Part shown: piece by piece, positions 48,064-57,326 of the stretch
How the letters are laid out: the number at the start of each line of letters is the position of its first letter
How positions within the stretch are numbered: position 1 is the stretch's first letter
Source of the DNA: Rhizobium sp. Root483D2
GTDB taxonomy: Bacteria; Pseudomonadota; Alphaproteobacteria; Rhizobiales; Rhizobiaceae
DNA length: 64,000 nt
Reading direction: 5' to 3'
NCBI RefSeq assembly: GCF_001426685.1
Contig: NZ_LMFB01000016.1
Location: forward strand, 69,895 to 133,894
Made by a program: the position numbers and the translations under genes
Notes under the pieces: model-generated
The model's database searches: none
Told to the model about the DNA's origin: nothing
Seen by the model: the letters and a program-made list of their open reading frames with translations, nothing else

Positions 48064-49725
48064 ATGCCCAAACCAAACCCCCGTCACCCCAATTTCCCCA
48101 TCCCCGGTGGCCCGGAGCTGCGCGCCAAGGGGTGGCGGCAGGAGGCGTTGCTGAGGCTTTTGGAAAACGTGCTGTCGGTCGGCGAGGATCCGGACAATCT
48201 GATCGTCTATGCGGCGCTCGGAAAGGCGGCGCGCAACTGGGCTTCCCACAGGGCAATCGTCAAGACATTGCTTGAGATGGACGAGGACCAGACGCTGGTG
48301 ATCCAGTCCGGAAAGCCGGTCGGGCTGCTCAAGACCCATGCCAAGGCGCCGCTGGTGATCATGGCCAATTGCAATATCGTCGGCCAATGGGCAAAGGCCG
48401 AAGTGTTCTACGAGCTGGAAAAGCAGGGGCTGATCTGCTGGGGCGGGCTGACGGCGGGCGCGTGGCAATATATCGGCAGCCAGGGCGTCATCCAGGGCAC
48501 CTATGAAATCTTCATGCGGATCGCCGAAAACCGGTTCGGCGGCGATCTTGCCGGACGGTTCATCCTGACGGCCGGGCTTGGCGGCATGGGCGGGGCGCAG
48601 CCGCTGGCCGGGCGTATGGCGGGGGCGGCGATCCTCTGCATCGATATCGACCCGGTACGGGCTGAAAAGCGCAGGGACATCGGCTATCTCGAACATGTGG
48701 CACCGGATCTCGATACCGCGCTGGCGATGATCGACCAGGCCGTCAGGGAAAAGCGCGCCACCTCCATCGGCCTTGTCGGCAATGCGGCGGCCCTGTATCC
48801 GGAAATCGCCAGGCGCGGCATCGTGCCGGATATCGTCACCGACCAGACGTCTGCCCATGACCTCGTCTATGGCTATGTGCCGAAGGGCATGAGCATCGAG
48901 GAGGTCAAGAGGCTGCGTGTCGACGGGCAGGGGCAACTGATGGCCGCCAGCCGCGCCTCTATCGTCGATCATGTCAAGGCGATGCTCGAATTCCAGGCCA
49001 AGGGCTCGGAAGTGTTCGACAATGGCAACCTCATCCGCACCCAGGCGCGCGAGGGCGGTGTCACCAACGCGTTCGACATCCGCATCTTTACCGAGGCCTA
49101 TCTGCGGCCATTGTTCGCCCGGGCCATCGGGCCGTTCCGCTGGATGGCGCTGTCGGGCGAGGAGAGCGATATCGCCCGCATCGACGATCTCTTGCTGGAG
49201 ATGTTTCCCGATAACAGGATCGTCACCAACTGGATCAAGCTGGCGCGCGAAAACGTGCCGTTCGAAGGCCTGCCCGCCCGTATTGCCTGGCTTGGCCATG
49301 GCGAGCGCACGCAGCTTGCGGTCGCCGTCAATGCGCTGGTTGCGTCCGGAGACCTCAAGGGGCCGATCGCGTTTTCCCGCGACCATCTCGATGCGGGCGC
49401 CATGGCGCATCCGAATATCATGACCGAGCGGATGAAGGACGGTTCCGACGCCATTGCCGACTGGCCGCTGCTCGACGCCATGCTGCTCTGCTCGTCCATG
49501 GCCGATCTCGTCGTCGTCCATTCCGGCGGCGGCGGCTATGCCGGTTACATGACCAGCTGCGGCGTCACCGTGATTGCCGACGGCACGGAAGGTGGGGCGG
49601 AACGGCTCAGCCATGCGCTGACCAATGACACATCGCTCGGTGTCATCCGCTATGCCGATGCCGGTTATGAGGAATCGGCCGATGAGATCGAGACAAAGGG
49701 GATCGGGTATATCGCGCTCGACTAG
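48064..49725 (+). CDS. Urocanase-family protein; probable (S-methyl-)thiourocanate hydratase
   Basis: 553 residues, full urocanate hydratase length. NAD-binding motif GLGGMGGAQPL at 171-181, the conserved GGLTAGAWQYIGSQGVIQGTYEIF region (about 127-150) and FDNGNLIRTQAREGGV near 315-330. True urocanase hydrates urocanate to imidazolone propionate in histidine breakdown. No HutI or HutG partner is linked here and the lyase homologue lacks MIO, so hydration of thiourocanate or its S-methyl form is favoured. GAGGAC precedes the ATG; a longer frame into the repeat region is rejected. Ordinary HutU remains possible. Confidence 0.78.
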   Translation: MPKPNPRHPNFPIPGGPELRAKGWRQEALLRLLENVLSVGEDPDNLIVYAALGKAARNWASHRAIVKTLLEMDEDQTLVIQSGKPVGLLKTHAKAPLVIMANCNIVGQWAKAEVFYELEKQGLICWGGLTAGAWQYIGSQGVIQGTYEIFMRIAENRFGGDLAGRFILTAGLGGMGGAQPLAGRMAGAAILCIDIDPVRAEKRRDIGYLEHVAPDLDTALAMIDQAVREKRATSIGLVGNAAALYPEIARRGIVPDIVTDQTSAHDLVYGYVPKGMSIEEVKRLRVDGQGQLMAASRASIVDHVKAMLEFQAKGSEVFDNGNLIRTQAREGGVTNAFDIRIFTEAYLRPLFARAIGPFRWMALSGEESDIARIDDLLLEMFPDNRIVTNWIKLARENVPFEGLPARIAWLGHGERTQLAVAVNALVASGDLKGPIAFSRDHLDAGAMAHPNIMTERMKDGSDAIADWPLLDAMLLCSSMADLVVVHSGGGGYAGYMTSCGVTVIADGTEGGAERLSHALTNDTSLGVIRYADAGYEESADEIETKGIGYIALD

Positions 49726-49860
49726 CGACCGAGCCTTTTTGAGATTTGTATATTTTGTTTTTCTAAAATAAAGACCTATACTCCGGCTACGGTTGACCGT
49801 TCTGTTCTTGGTTTGACAGGCTCATGATCCGGCCGACTTGAGACTGCGAGGGAGGGTACG

Positions 49861-50238
49861 GTGAAGGCGACATTGGGCGGATGTATCGCACTTGCTCTGC
49901 TTTTGTCGCATGTTCCGGGGAGTTTGCCGGGTGACGCGGTCGCTCCTCACAAAGTGATCTTTGAGGACGATGCGCGGATGATCAGTGCGCGGCTTTACTC
50001 GGCCATTCTGATCAACGCCTGCAGGGGCGGATGGCGATATCCGTTGAGCCGGGTGAAACGTGGATTCAAGCGTCATTTCGACGAATTTAAGCTGCAGCTT
50101 GCAAGCAGTGGCTACACCATCGTTCCAGGCCGCGCATCCACCGGCGCCCGCAAGCAACAGCGGGCGTCTGCGGCTATCCGTAACGATCGCGTTGCGCGCC
50201 GATTCGGGTGTTCCCGGAAATATTGGCTGGATGAGTGA
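49861..50238 (+). CDS. Small exported protein of unknown function
   Basis: 125 residues from a GTG start with GAGGG six bases upstream. Hydrophobic N-terminus about 1-24 fits a signal peptide. The mature part is basic (many Arg/Lys) with no motif I recognise. A terminator hairpin follows. The 135 bp before it, after the urocanase homologue, may hold its own promoter. Function unknown, and the gene call itself is moderately sure. Confidence 0.5.
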   Translation: MKATLGGCIALALLLSHVPGSLPGDAVAPHKVIFEDDARMISARLYSAILINACRGGWRYPLSRVKRGFKRHFDEFKLQLASSGYTIVPGRASTGARKQQRASAAIRNDRVARRFGCSRKYWLDE

Positions 50239-50246
50239 CGGTCGCG

Positions 50247-50272
50247 GGAAGGGCAGGATAGCCTGCCCTTCC
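50247..50272. terminator. Hairpin between convergent genes
   Basis: GGAAGGGCAGG and CCTGCCCTTCC form a perfect 11-bp stem with an ATAG loop, between the small exported protein and ribH2. No T-tract follows on either strand, so its termination strength is uncertain. Confidence 0.55.
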
Positions 50273-50284
50273 GAACAAGCCGGG

Positions 50285-50788
<504 letters not shown>

Positions 50789-50855
50789 TCAATGATCCCC
50801 TTGGGCGAACACGCAGGCGCGGAGGCTCCCCATAACGGGGTGCCACTTGGTCTGC

Positions 50856-51014
50856 TTGCTCTCTTTCATCCGGACTTTAACCGTCGGCTCCGGAATTCAA
50901 CCGGATCTGCTGACCTTCCCATCCAGATACATGGATCCGGCTGGGAAGCGCTCGCGGGCTCCAGGAATTGCTTCCCGTTACCGCCGGTGGGGAGTTTCAC
51001 CCCGCCCTGAGAAC
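50856..51014 (-). ncRNA. FMN riboswitch (RFN element)
   Basis: Read on the minus strand the element runs CTCAGGGCGGGGTGAAA, ACTCCCCACCGGCGGTAA, then GAGCCCGCGAGCG, CCGGAGCCGACGGTTAAAG and TCCGGATGAAAGAGAGCA. These are the conserved RFN blocks in order. A further stem (ACCCCGTTATGGGGAG) and an AAGGGGATC stretch lie between it and the lumazine synthase start and could be the expression platform. Confidence 0.92.
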
Positions 51015-51081
51015 GTGCGAGGCCAACTATAAGGATTGGTGCGGCGCCGTCAAATGCGCTGTGCGACGCGTGCAACGCAAA

Positions 51082-51114
51082 AGGCGACAGATTTTTTCTC
51101 AAAATCTGTCGCCT
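51082..51114 (-). terminator. Intrinsic terminator of the ABC importer operon
   Basis: AGGCGACAGATTTT and AAAATCTGTCGCCT form a 14-bp stem with a 5-nt loop. On the minus strand TTTTGC follows. It is 27 bp beyond the stop of the ATPase gene. Confidence 0.8.
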
Positions 51115-51140
51115 GAAACATATTTTTCCAGGTAACGCCG

Positions 51141-52205
51141 TTATTCGCGGATGATCAAAAGGTCGCTGGCGGTGAACCGCAATGTGGCGATTTCGCCGAC
51201 GGCCGGTGGCGTCAGGCCCGGCGCGTTGAACATGTCGAACGAGATCAGGGCATCGCCGACCTTCATGCGGGTGCGGATGACCGAACCCAGGAAGTTCGAG
51301 GAGGCGACGGTGCCGGTCAGCGCCGTGTCGCCCTTGGCGCCTTCGGCGATCGAGCCTGCTTCCGGGCGCAGCGCCAGCGAAACCTTGTCGCCGGCCTTGG
51401 CCACTGTACCCAGCGGTTCGCGCAAGGTGATCTGCTGATCACCGATGATGATCCGGTTGGTTGCGGGATCGACGACCTTGGCTTCGATCAGGTTGAGCGT
51501 GCCGACGAAGGAGGCCACGAAGCGGGTGGCCGGCTTGTTGTAGATGTCGAACGGCGTGCCGATCTGGTCGGCGCGGCCGGCATTCATGACGACGATACGG
51601 TCGGAGATGGACAGGGCCTCTTCCTGATCGTGGGTGACGAAGACCGTGGTGATGCCGAGCTGCTGCTGGATCATGCGGATTTCCTCGCGCAGCGACACGC
51701 GGATCTTGGCGTCGAGCGCCGACAGCGGCTCGTCGAGCAACAGGACCTGCGGCTTGGGCGCCAGCGCACGGGCGAGCGCCACGCGCTGCTGCTGGCCGCC
51801 GGACATCTGGTAGGGATAGCGGTCGGCCAGATGGTCGAGATGGATGAGGCCGAGCATCTCCTTGACGCGGGCATCGACGGCGGTTTTCTCCATGCCGGCG
51901 ATCTTCAGGCCGAAGGCGACATTCTCGTGCACGGTCATGTTGGGAAACAGCGCATAGGCCTGGAAGACCATGCCGATATTGCGCTGGTTGGGCTTCAGCT
52001 CATTCTGGTTGCGGCCGTTGATGACGACCGTTCCGGCAGACGGTGTCTCGAAGCCGGCGATCATGCGCAGGATCGTCGTCTTGCCGCAGCCTGACGGTCC
52101 GAGAAAGGAGACGAATTCTCCCTTTTCGATGGCCATGTCGAAATCCTTGACCACCTGCACGGGGCCAAAGCTTTTTTGAATGCCTGAGAGTTCGAGAAAA
52201 GACAT
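51141..52205 (-). CDS. ABC transporter ATPase of PotA/FbpC type
   Basis: 354 residues. Walker A GPSGCGKTT near 36-44, signature MSGGQQQRVALARAL (about 132-146), Walker B LLLDEPLSALD, and a C-terminal TOBE domain. This subclass powers importers of polyamines, iron, phosphonates and similar small ions. It is the last gene of a four-gene operon with binding protein and two permeases (55056 to 51141). Confidence 0.88.
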   Translation of the reverse strand: MSFLELSGIQKSFGPVQVVKDFDMAIEKGEFVSFLGPSGCGKTTILRMIAGFETPSAGTVVINGRNQNELKPNQRNIGMVFQAYALFPNMTVHENVAFGLKIAGMEKTAVDARVKEMLGLIHLDHLADRYPYQMSGGQQQRVALARALAPKPQVLLLDEPLSALDAKIRVSLREEIRMIQQQLGITTVFVTHDQEEALSISDRIVVMNAGRADQIGTPFDIYNKPATRFVASFVGTLNLIEAKVVDPATNRIIIGDQQITLREPLGTVAKAGDKVSLALRPEAGSIAEGAKGDTALTGTVASSNFLGSVIRTRMKVGDALISFDMFNAPGLTPPAVGEIATLRFTASDLLIIRE

Positions 52206-52219
52206 GGACGATCAATACC

Positions 52220-53005
52220 TCAGGGCTTGGAAGCCGATTTGCTGAAACGGGAGACGAGCTGCAGAAGAACCATGCATCCCCAGGTGATGGCGAACGCAAT
52301 GACCGCGAGCGCCGGCGGCTCATAGGCGCGGTTGGCGCCGATCAGCTGCAGGTAGGGACCGAACGCCGGGCGGTTGAGCAGCGACGGCATGGTGAACTCG
52401 CCGATGACGATGGCAAAGGTGATGAAGGCGCCGGACAGGACGCCGCTCATGACATTGGGAAAGATGCACTTGAACATGATGGTCGGCCAGGACGCACCAA
52501 GGCTCTGGGCGGCCTCGGTCAACGTGCCGACGTCGATGGTGCGCATGGCTGTATCGACCGAACGGTACATATAGGGCAGCGACAGCGTCATGAAGGAGAA
52601 CATCAAAAGCGCATCGGTGCCGCGCGTCGAGCCGGTGAACGGGATGTAGGACGAGGAATTGTAGAGCCTGAGATAACCGAAGACGATGACGATGGCGGGA
52701 ATGACCAGCGGCATCAGCGTGATGAATTCGACCACGGGGCGCATCTGCGGCAGGCGCAGGCGAACCCAATAGGCGGTCGGCACGACGAGCAGCACCCCGA
52801 AGACGATCGTCAGGATCGCCATGACGATGGAATAGCTGAAGGATTCGCGGAACTGGATGTCGGAAAAGACCGAGCGATAGGCATCGAAGGAATATTCGCC
52901 GCGGCGCATGCGCAGCGAGAATTCGAACGTGGCGATCAGCGGTACGATGAAATAGGAGGCACCGAAGAAAATCGCGAGCCAGGCACCGATTTTTTGTGTT
53001 TTCAT
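52220..53005 (-). CDS. ABC transporter permease (PotC-type)
   Basis: 261 residues, six membrane segments. EAA loop: TEAAQSLGASWPTIMFKCIFPN. The N-terminal FEFSLRMRRGEYSFDAYRSVFSD is typical of this class. The ATG at 53005 overlaps the other permease's stop by 4 bp; the larger frame upstream is spurious. Inner-membrane subunit of the importer. Confidence 0.87.
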   Translation of the reverse strand: MKTQKIGAWLAIFFGASYFIVPLIATFEFSLRMRRGEYSFDAYRSVFSDIQFRESFSYSIVMAILTIVFGVLLVVPTAYWVRLRLPQMRPVVEFITLMPLVIPAIVIVFGYLRLYNSSSYIPFTGSTRGTDALLMFSFMTLSLPYMYRSVDTAMRTIDVGTLTEAAQSLGASWPTIMFKCIFPNVMSGVLSGAFITFAIVIGEFTMPSLLNRPAFGPYLQLIGANRAYEPPALAVIAFAITWGCMVLLQLVSRFSKSASKP

Positions 53006-53874
53006 TTTTGCCACCGTTCGGCGCGCATGCGGAGCAAGATGTAGATGAGGTTGGAAATGCCGGTGATGACGATCATCCCGAGCGCCAGGGCATAACCGAG
53101 ATTGGGATTGTGCAGAACGTCGCCGCGGATCTGGGCGTAGAGCTGGATCGGGACGATGTTGAAGGTCGAGCCGGTCAGCGAATAGGCGGTGGCGATGGCG
53201 CCGAATGCGTTGGCAAACAGAAGCAGCGTCGTGCCGAGGATGCTCGGAAACAGGATCGGCAGGGCGACCTTGGTCCAGTATTGCCGGTTGGTGGCACCGA
53301 GGATTTCGGCAGCTTCGCGCCATTCCTTCTTCAGGCCGTCCAGCGCCGGGGTGATGATCAGCACCATCAGCGGGATCTGGAAATACATATAGGTCAGCGT
53401 CAGGCCGAGAAAGCTCAAGAGATTGAAGCCGGACGCATAGAGATTGATGCCGAACCAGTCGCGCAGGATCATGGTGACAAGGCCGGTGCGGCCAAGCGTC
53501 GCCAGAAAGGCGAAGGCAAGCGGCACGCCGGCAAAATTGGAGGCGACGCCGGAGAATGTCAGGAGCGACGAGCGGATCCACGAGGGCAGGCCGCCGAGCA
53601 CCACCGCCCAGGCGAGCCAGAAGCCGATCAGGGCACCGCCGATCGAGGACGCCAGGCTGATCTTGATGGAAATCCAGTAGGAGGCGAGAATCTTGTCGGT
53701 AAAGAGCCCGGCAATGTTCTCAAACGTGAATTCGCCTGCCGGATTGAGGAATGCACCGGTGACGAGATAGAGCGTCGGGGCAATCAGGAACATCACGGCA
53801 AACAACAGAAACGGCGTTATGCCGAGCCAGTCGATGGCCGTCCTTTTCAAATCAATGGCCCTGTTGGCGCTCAT
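53002..53874 (-). CDS. ABC transporter permease (PotB-type)
   Basis: 290 residues, about six membrane segments. EAA loop: EAAEILGATNRQYWTKVALPI. Coupled by ATGA to the next permease. It is separated from the binding-protein gene by a hairpin that may lower the level of permease message relative to binding protein. Confidence 0.87.
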   Translation of the reverse strand: MSANRAIDLKRTAIDWLGITPFLLFAVMFLIAPTLYLVTGAFLNPAGEFTFENIAGLFTDKILASYWISIKISLASSIGGALIGFWLAWAVVLGGLPSWIRSSLLTFSGVASNFAGVPLAFAFLATLGRTGLVTMILRDWFGINLYASGFNLLSFLGLTLTYMYFQIPLMVLIITPALDGLKKEWREAAEILGATNRQYWTKVALPILFPSILGTTLLLFANAFGAIATAYSLTGSTFNIVPIQLYAQIRGDVLHNPNLGYALALGMIVITGISNLIYILLRMRAERWQK

Positions 53875-53908
53875 CGCGAAACCGTCTTGTGTGAAAAATT
53901 GAGAAATA

Positions 53909-53934
53909 GCCTTCCCGCGCGGTCGCGGGAAGGC
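53909..53934 (-). terminator. Intercistronic hairpin after the binding-protein gene
   Basis: GCCTTCCCGCG and CGCGGGAAGGC form a perfect 11-bp stem with a 4-nt loop between the binding-protein stop and the first permease start. Such hairpins often stabilise the binding-protein part of the transcript or partly terminate it. Confidence 0.65.
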
Positions 53935-53949
53935 CTTGATACGACAGTC

Positions 53950-55056
53950 TCACTGGACGTTGGCGCCAACGACTGTATCCCAGCCCTTGGTGATGACTTC
54001 CTTGTAGGCATCCTGTTCGGCGAGCGTCGGGAACACGGCCTTTTCATAGGCAGCGGCCGGCGGCAGGGCGTCGAGCAGTTCCTTCGGGATCTTGTTGTTC
54101 TTGGCGAGATCGTTGAAGCGGATCGGGTGGCAGAAGCCCTTCAGCCAGCCGAGCTGACCTTCGTCGGAATACAGATATTCCATCCACAGCTTTGCAGCGT
54201 TCGGATGCGGGGCGAAGGCCGAAATCGCCTGGACGTAGACGCCGGCGACAACGCCGGTTGCCGGTACGACGACTTCGTATGGCGGGTTGCCGTTCAGGCT
54301 GTTGCCCCAGCTCAGCGCATTATAGTCCCAGGAAACGATGATCGGGGTCGTGCCCTGTGCCAGCGAAGCGGACTTGCCGATGACCGGAACGAAATTGCCC
54401 TTGGCATTGAGGTCCTTGAAGAAGTTGAGACCAGCGTCTCCAGCCTTGGAGGCATCGCCGCCCGACGCAGCAAGACCGGCTGCATAAACGCCGGAGATGG
54501 CCTGGTTGGACGTGCGCGGATCGCCTGCGAGCGAAACGGCGTTGGCAAATTCTGGCTTCAGCAGATCGGCCCAATCCTTCGGTGCTTCCTTGACGATGTC
54601 CTTGTTCACGAGGAAGGACAGAACGCCGTAGTAATCGCCGTACCAGTAGCCTTCGGCATCCTTGGCGCTATCGGGGATCGAGTCCCAGGTGGAAACCTTG
54701 TAAGGCTGGATCAGGCCTTCAGCCTTGGCGGACGGGCCAAAGGACAGGCCGACGTCGATCACGTCAGGTGCCTGGGCGCCGGTATTGCCCTTGTTGGCCT
54801 TGATGGCTTCGATTTCGTCGCCCGAGCCGGCATCCGGGTTGAGTTCGTTGATGGTAATTTCGGGATACTTGGCCTTGAAGCCGGCGATGACATCGCCGTA
54901 ACCGCACCACGAATGGGGCAGGGCGATCGTCGTCAGGGTGCCTTCTGCCTTGGCAGCAGCGATCAGTTCGGCGCTCGGTTCGGCAGCAGCGATGGCAGTC
55001 GATGCCATGACCATGGCGGTCGAAAGCGAGAGCAGGCGGCGCATATGTGAAATCAC
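53950..55056 (-). CDS. ABC transporter periplasmic binding protein (PotD/Fbp-like)
   Basis: 368 residues. A GTG start at 55056 has AAGGAG seven bases upstream; the inner ATG at 55044 is possible. The signal peptide ends near AIAAAEP. The mature protein is a type-2 periplasmic binding fold (GTLTTIALPHSWCGYGDVIAGFKAKYP; PDVIDVGLSFGPSAKAEGLI; PIIVSWDYNALSWG). It is related to iron/polyamine/2-aminoethylphosphonate binders; the ligand is unclear. An RpiR-type regulator lies just upstream, and amine-catabolic genes are divergent. Confidence 0.83.
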   Translation of the reverse strand: MISHMRRLLSLSTAMVMASTAIAAAEPSAELIAAAKAEGTLTTIALPHSWCGYGDVIAGFKAKYPEITINELNPDAGSGDEIEAIKANKGNTGAQAPDVIDVGLSFGPSAKAEGLIQPYKVSTWDSIPDSAKDAEGYWYGDYYGVLSFLVNKDIVKEAPKDWADLLKPEFANAVSLAGDPRTSNQAISGVYAAGLAASGGDASKAGDAGLNFFKDLNAKGNFVPVIGKSASLAQGTTPIIVSWDYNALSWGNSLNGNPPYEVVVPATGVVAGVYVQAISAFAPHPNAAKLWMEYLYSDEGQLGWLKGFCHPIRFNDLAKNNKIPKELLDALPPAAAYEKAVFPTLAEQDAYKEVITKGWDTVVGANVQ

Positions 55057-55296
55057 TGGTCTTCTCCTTGTGGTTATATCAGTCAACTTCGAGGAAGCTG
55101 ATACTGGGGTCCGATGAAGCTTATGTGACAGGTGTTGTCTCCTTTGCGACCGAAGGTTCGCAGGCGGAACACCTTCATTTCATTTTCGAAATTTCCTTCC
55201 GCCCGGATGCCGGCGTGTTCTTCTGTCGATTGAATTGAAATACGTTGCATCCCCGCGCCGGTTGCCCGGCGCCACGTTTCCTCCCACTTGCTCCTC

Positions 55297-56175
55297 CTAA
55301 AGCGGCTTTCGAAAAAGCCTCGTTGAATCGAACAGTCCCTCCAGCGTTTTCATGCGGTCATGCGTCTCGTCCCAGATGGAACTCTGCACGGCCTCGATCA
55401 GCGCTTCGACGGCAAACAGGGTGACGACCGAACTGTCCCAGGCCGAGGGCGCCTCGATCTGAATGCGAAAGACGCGCCGCGCCGATTTGGCGATGGGCGA
55501 GCTCCACTGGTCGGTGAACAGGATGATCTCGACGCCGCGTTCGCGGGCGATGCGCGACAGCGTTTCCATCTCCTGCTCGTAACGGCGGATGTCGAACATG
55601 ATCAGGACGTCGCCCTTCTTCATGTCGAGCACATAATGCGGCCAGGAGGAGGAATTGGAGGCGATCTGGGTGACGCCGGAGCGGATGACCTGCAGATGGG
55701 TGAAGAAATAATCGGCAAGGGCGCGGGTGATGCGGCCGCCGACAAGGTAGATATTGCGCTTGCGGTCGGCAATCATCGCGGCAGCGCCGTCGAATTCGGC
55801 GGTTTCGAGCTGCGCCAGCGTTGCGCGCATATTGTTCATCGTCGCATCGGCGAAGCGGTTGAGAATATGCGTGCCCGGCGCATTGGCGGCCCAGCGGTCG
55901 TGCTTGCTGATCGGATTGGAAATCGTCGCTTCGAGTTCCTGGTGCAGACGCGATTGAAAATCCGGGAAGCCGCGAAAGCCGATCTTCTGCACCATGCGGG
56001 CGACCGTCGGCGTCGATACGCCGGCATTCTCGGCCACAGTCGTGATGCTGCCGAGTCCGGAAACCGGATAGTTGTCGAGAAGCATCGCTGCCAACTGCTT
56101 TTCCGCGCGGGTGAGCACGGCAAAGTGGGCGTTGATCACATCCGACACCGTCATGGTGCCTGCGGTACTGGTCAA
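55297..56175 (-). CDS. RpiR/MurR-family transcriptional regulator
   Basis: 292 residues. N-terminal RpiR helix-turn-helix (about 8-85: ITTVAENAGVSTPTVARMVQKIGFRGFPDFQ). C-terminal SIS domain (about 125-265: RNIYLVGGRITRALADYFFTHLQ; KGDVLIMFDIRRYEQEM), usually a sugar-phosphate or small-ligand sensor. A TTG start at 56175 has GGGGA seven bases upstream; ATG at 56154 is the alternative. It is divergent from the N-formylglutamate-amidohydrolase-like gene and precedes the ABC operon in the same direction. A strong palindrome in its promoter suggests autoregulation and control of both sides. Confidence 0.85.
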   Translation of the reverse strand: MTSTAGTMTVSDVINAHFAVLTRAEKQLAAMLLDNYPVSGLGSITTVAENAGVSTPTVARMVQKIGFRGFPDFQSRLHQELEATISNPISKHDRWAANAPGTHILNRFADATMNNMRATLAQLETAEFDGAAAMIADRKRNIYLVGGRITRALADYFFTHLQVIRSGVTQIASNSSSWPHYVLDMKKGDVLIMFDIRRYEQEMETLSRIARERGVEIILFTDQWSSPIAKSARRVFRIQIEAPSAWDSSVVTLFAVEALIEAVQSSIWDETHDRMKTLEGLFDSTRLFRKPL

Positions 56176-56207
56176 ATTTTCATCCCCTAAACCGGTCTCT
56201 GCCAGCT

Positions 56208-56236
56208 TTGTGACAGAGTAAACATCGCTGTCACAA
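56208..56236. promoter_or_regulatory. Operator candidate: TTGTGACAG-N11-CTGTCACAA
   Basis: Perfect inverted repeat with 9-bp arms and 11-bp spacer, 33 bp upstream of the RpiR-type regulator start and within the divergent promoter region. The symmetry and position make it the likely binding site of that regulator. Confidence 0.65.
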
Positions 56237-56445
56237 TTCGAGTCAATTGATTTTTTGAAGAGATCGTTTCAGATTCCGATTGACATGGGTCAAAACGTGA
56301 AGAATTCTTTTCAGTATCGGCAGTTACGCCTGTGTCGAGACAATGTACCGGCTGACCGATTCTTGCTTCCACACATGATTTCAGGGGCTTCCAGCCCGAT
56401 CTGGACATGCGTGGTGCCGATCAGGCAACCGGAAGGGGACCGGAG

Positions 56446-57213
56446 TTGACGGGACTTTTGACAGAGGCGGATGGATCGCCGGTCGCAGTGGAAAACCTGG
56501 AGGCGCTGAGCCCGGTGCTGCTGGTCTGCGAACACGCCTCGCGCCGTCTTCCGGAAAAAATGGGTTCGCTGGGGCTCTCAGACGACGCTCTCGAAAGCCA
56601 CATCGCCTGGGATCCGGGTGCGCTCGCCGTGTCGCAACGGCTGGTGCGCAGCCTCGATGCCGCGTTGATCTATCAGCGTTTTTCGCGTCTGGTCTATGAT
56701 TGCAACCGGCCGCCGGAAGCCGAAGCCGCCATGCCGCCGGTCAGCGAAATCTTTGAGATTCCCGGCAACGCGGCGATCTCTGCGGCCGAACGGCTGTCCC
56801 GCACGCAGGCACTCTACGTGCCTTTCACCACCGCGCTTTCGGATTTCATCGCTACGCGAAAGGCTGATGGGCAGCCGCCGGTCCTGGTGACGATGCACAC
56901 GTTCACGCCGGTTTATCACGGCAAGCAGCGCGACGTCGAAATCGGTATCCTGCATGACAATGACAGCCGGCTGGCGGATGCGATGCTGGCGGCTGCCGGA
57001 AAAACCGCTGGCTACGTGGTGCGCCGTAACGAGCCCTATGGACCGGCCGACGGCGTCACGCATACTCTGATCGAGCATGGCTTGAAGAATGGCCTGCTCA
57101 ACGTAATGATCGAGATCCGCAATGATCTCGTTACAAATGAAATCGGCCAAAAGGTCATGGCCGATTATCTGACAGGCATCCTGGGCGAAAGCCTTGATGC
57201 ACTGTCGCAATAA
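56446..57213 (+). CDS. N-formylglutamate amidohydrolase family protein (HutG-like)
   Basis: 255 residues. FGase-family signature: VLLVCEHASRRLP at the start (His in CEHAS), IAWDPGA, RLVYDCNRPP, LVTMHTFTPVY and LIEHG(L)KNGLLNVMIEIRNDL. These are zinc-type hydrolases of N-acyl-glutamates or related amides. A TTG start at 56446 is favoured by AAGGGG seven bases upstream; ATG at 56407 gives a longer, poorly supported form. Followed by an APC permease and a glutamine-synthetase-like ligase, it could release glutamate from a gamma- or N-glutamyl intermediate (inference). Confidence 0.8.
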   Translation: MTGLLTEADGSPVAVENLEALSPVLLVCEHASRRLPEKMGSLGLSDDALESHIAWDPGALAVSQRLVRSLDAALIYQRFSRLVYDCNRPPEAEAAMPPVSEIFEIPGNAAISAAERLSRTQALYVPFTTALSDFIATRKADGQPPVLVTMHTFTPVYHGKQRDVEIGILHDNDSRLADAMLAAAGKTAGYVVRRNEPYGPADGVTHTLIEHGLKNGLLNVMIEIRNDLVTNEIGQKVMADYLTGILGESLDALSQ

Positions 57214-57326
57214 AAAGACCTGGGGAGCGGCATGTCCGCGGAGACTGGTCCATGGGCTTCCATGGACGAACTGGCATTTCGGCATCCGGCAATACCGCTG
57301 GAGGCTGGCTGATACAGGGGAAAAAC

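Noticed and set aside
48064..49725. Ordinary histidine-utilisation (hut) locus
   Set aside because: A urocanase-like gene and an N-formylglutamate-amidohydrolase-like gene exist, but the latter is 7 kb away in another unit, there is no imidazolonepropionase, and the linked lyase lacks the MIO triad.
52996..55050. Open frame of 684 codons on the plus strand across the binding-protein and permease genes
   Set aside because: It is the reverse-strand shadow of two coupled ABC genes and has no motif of its own.
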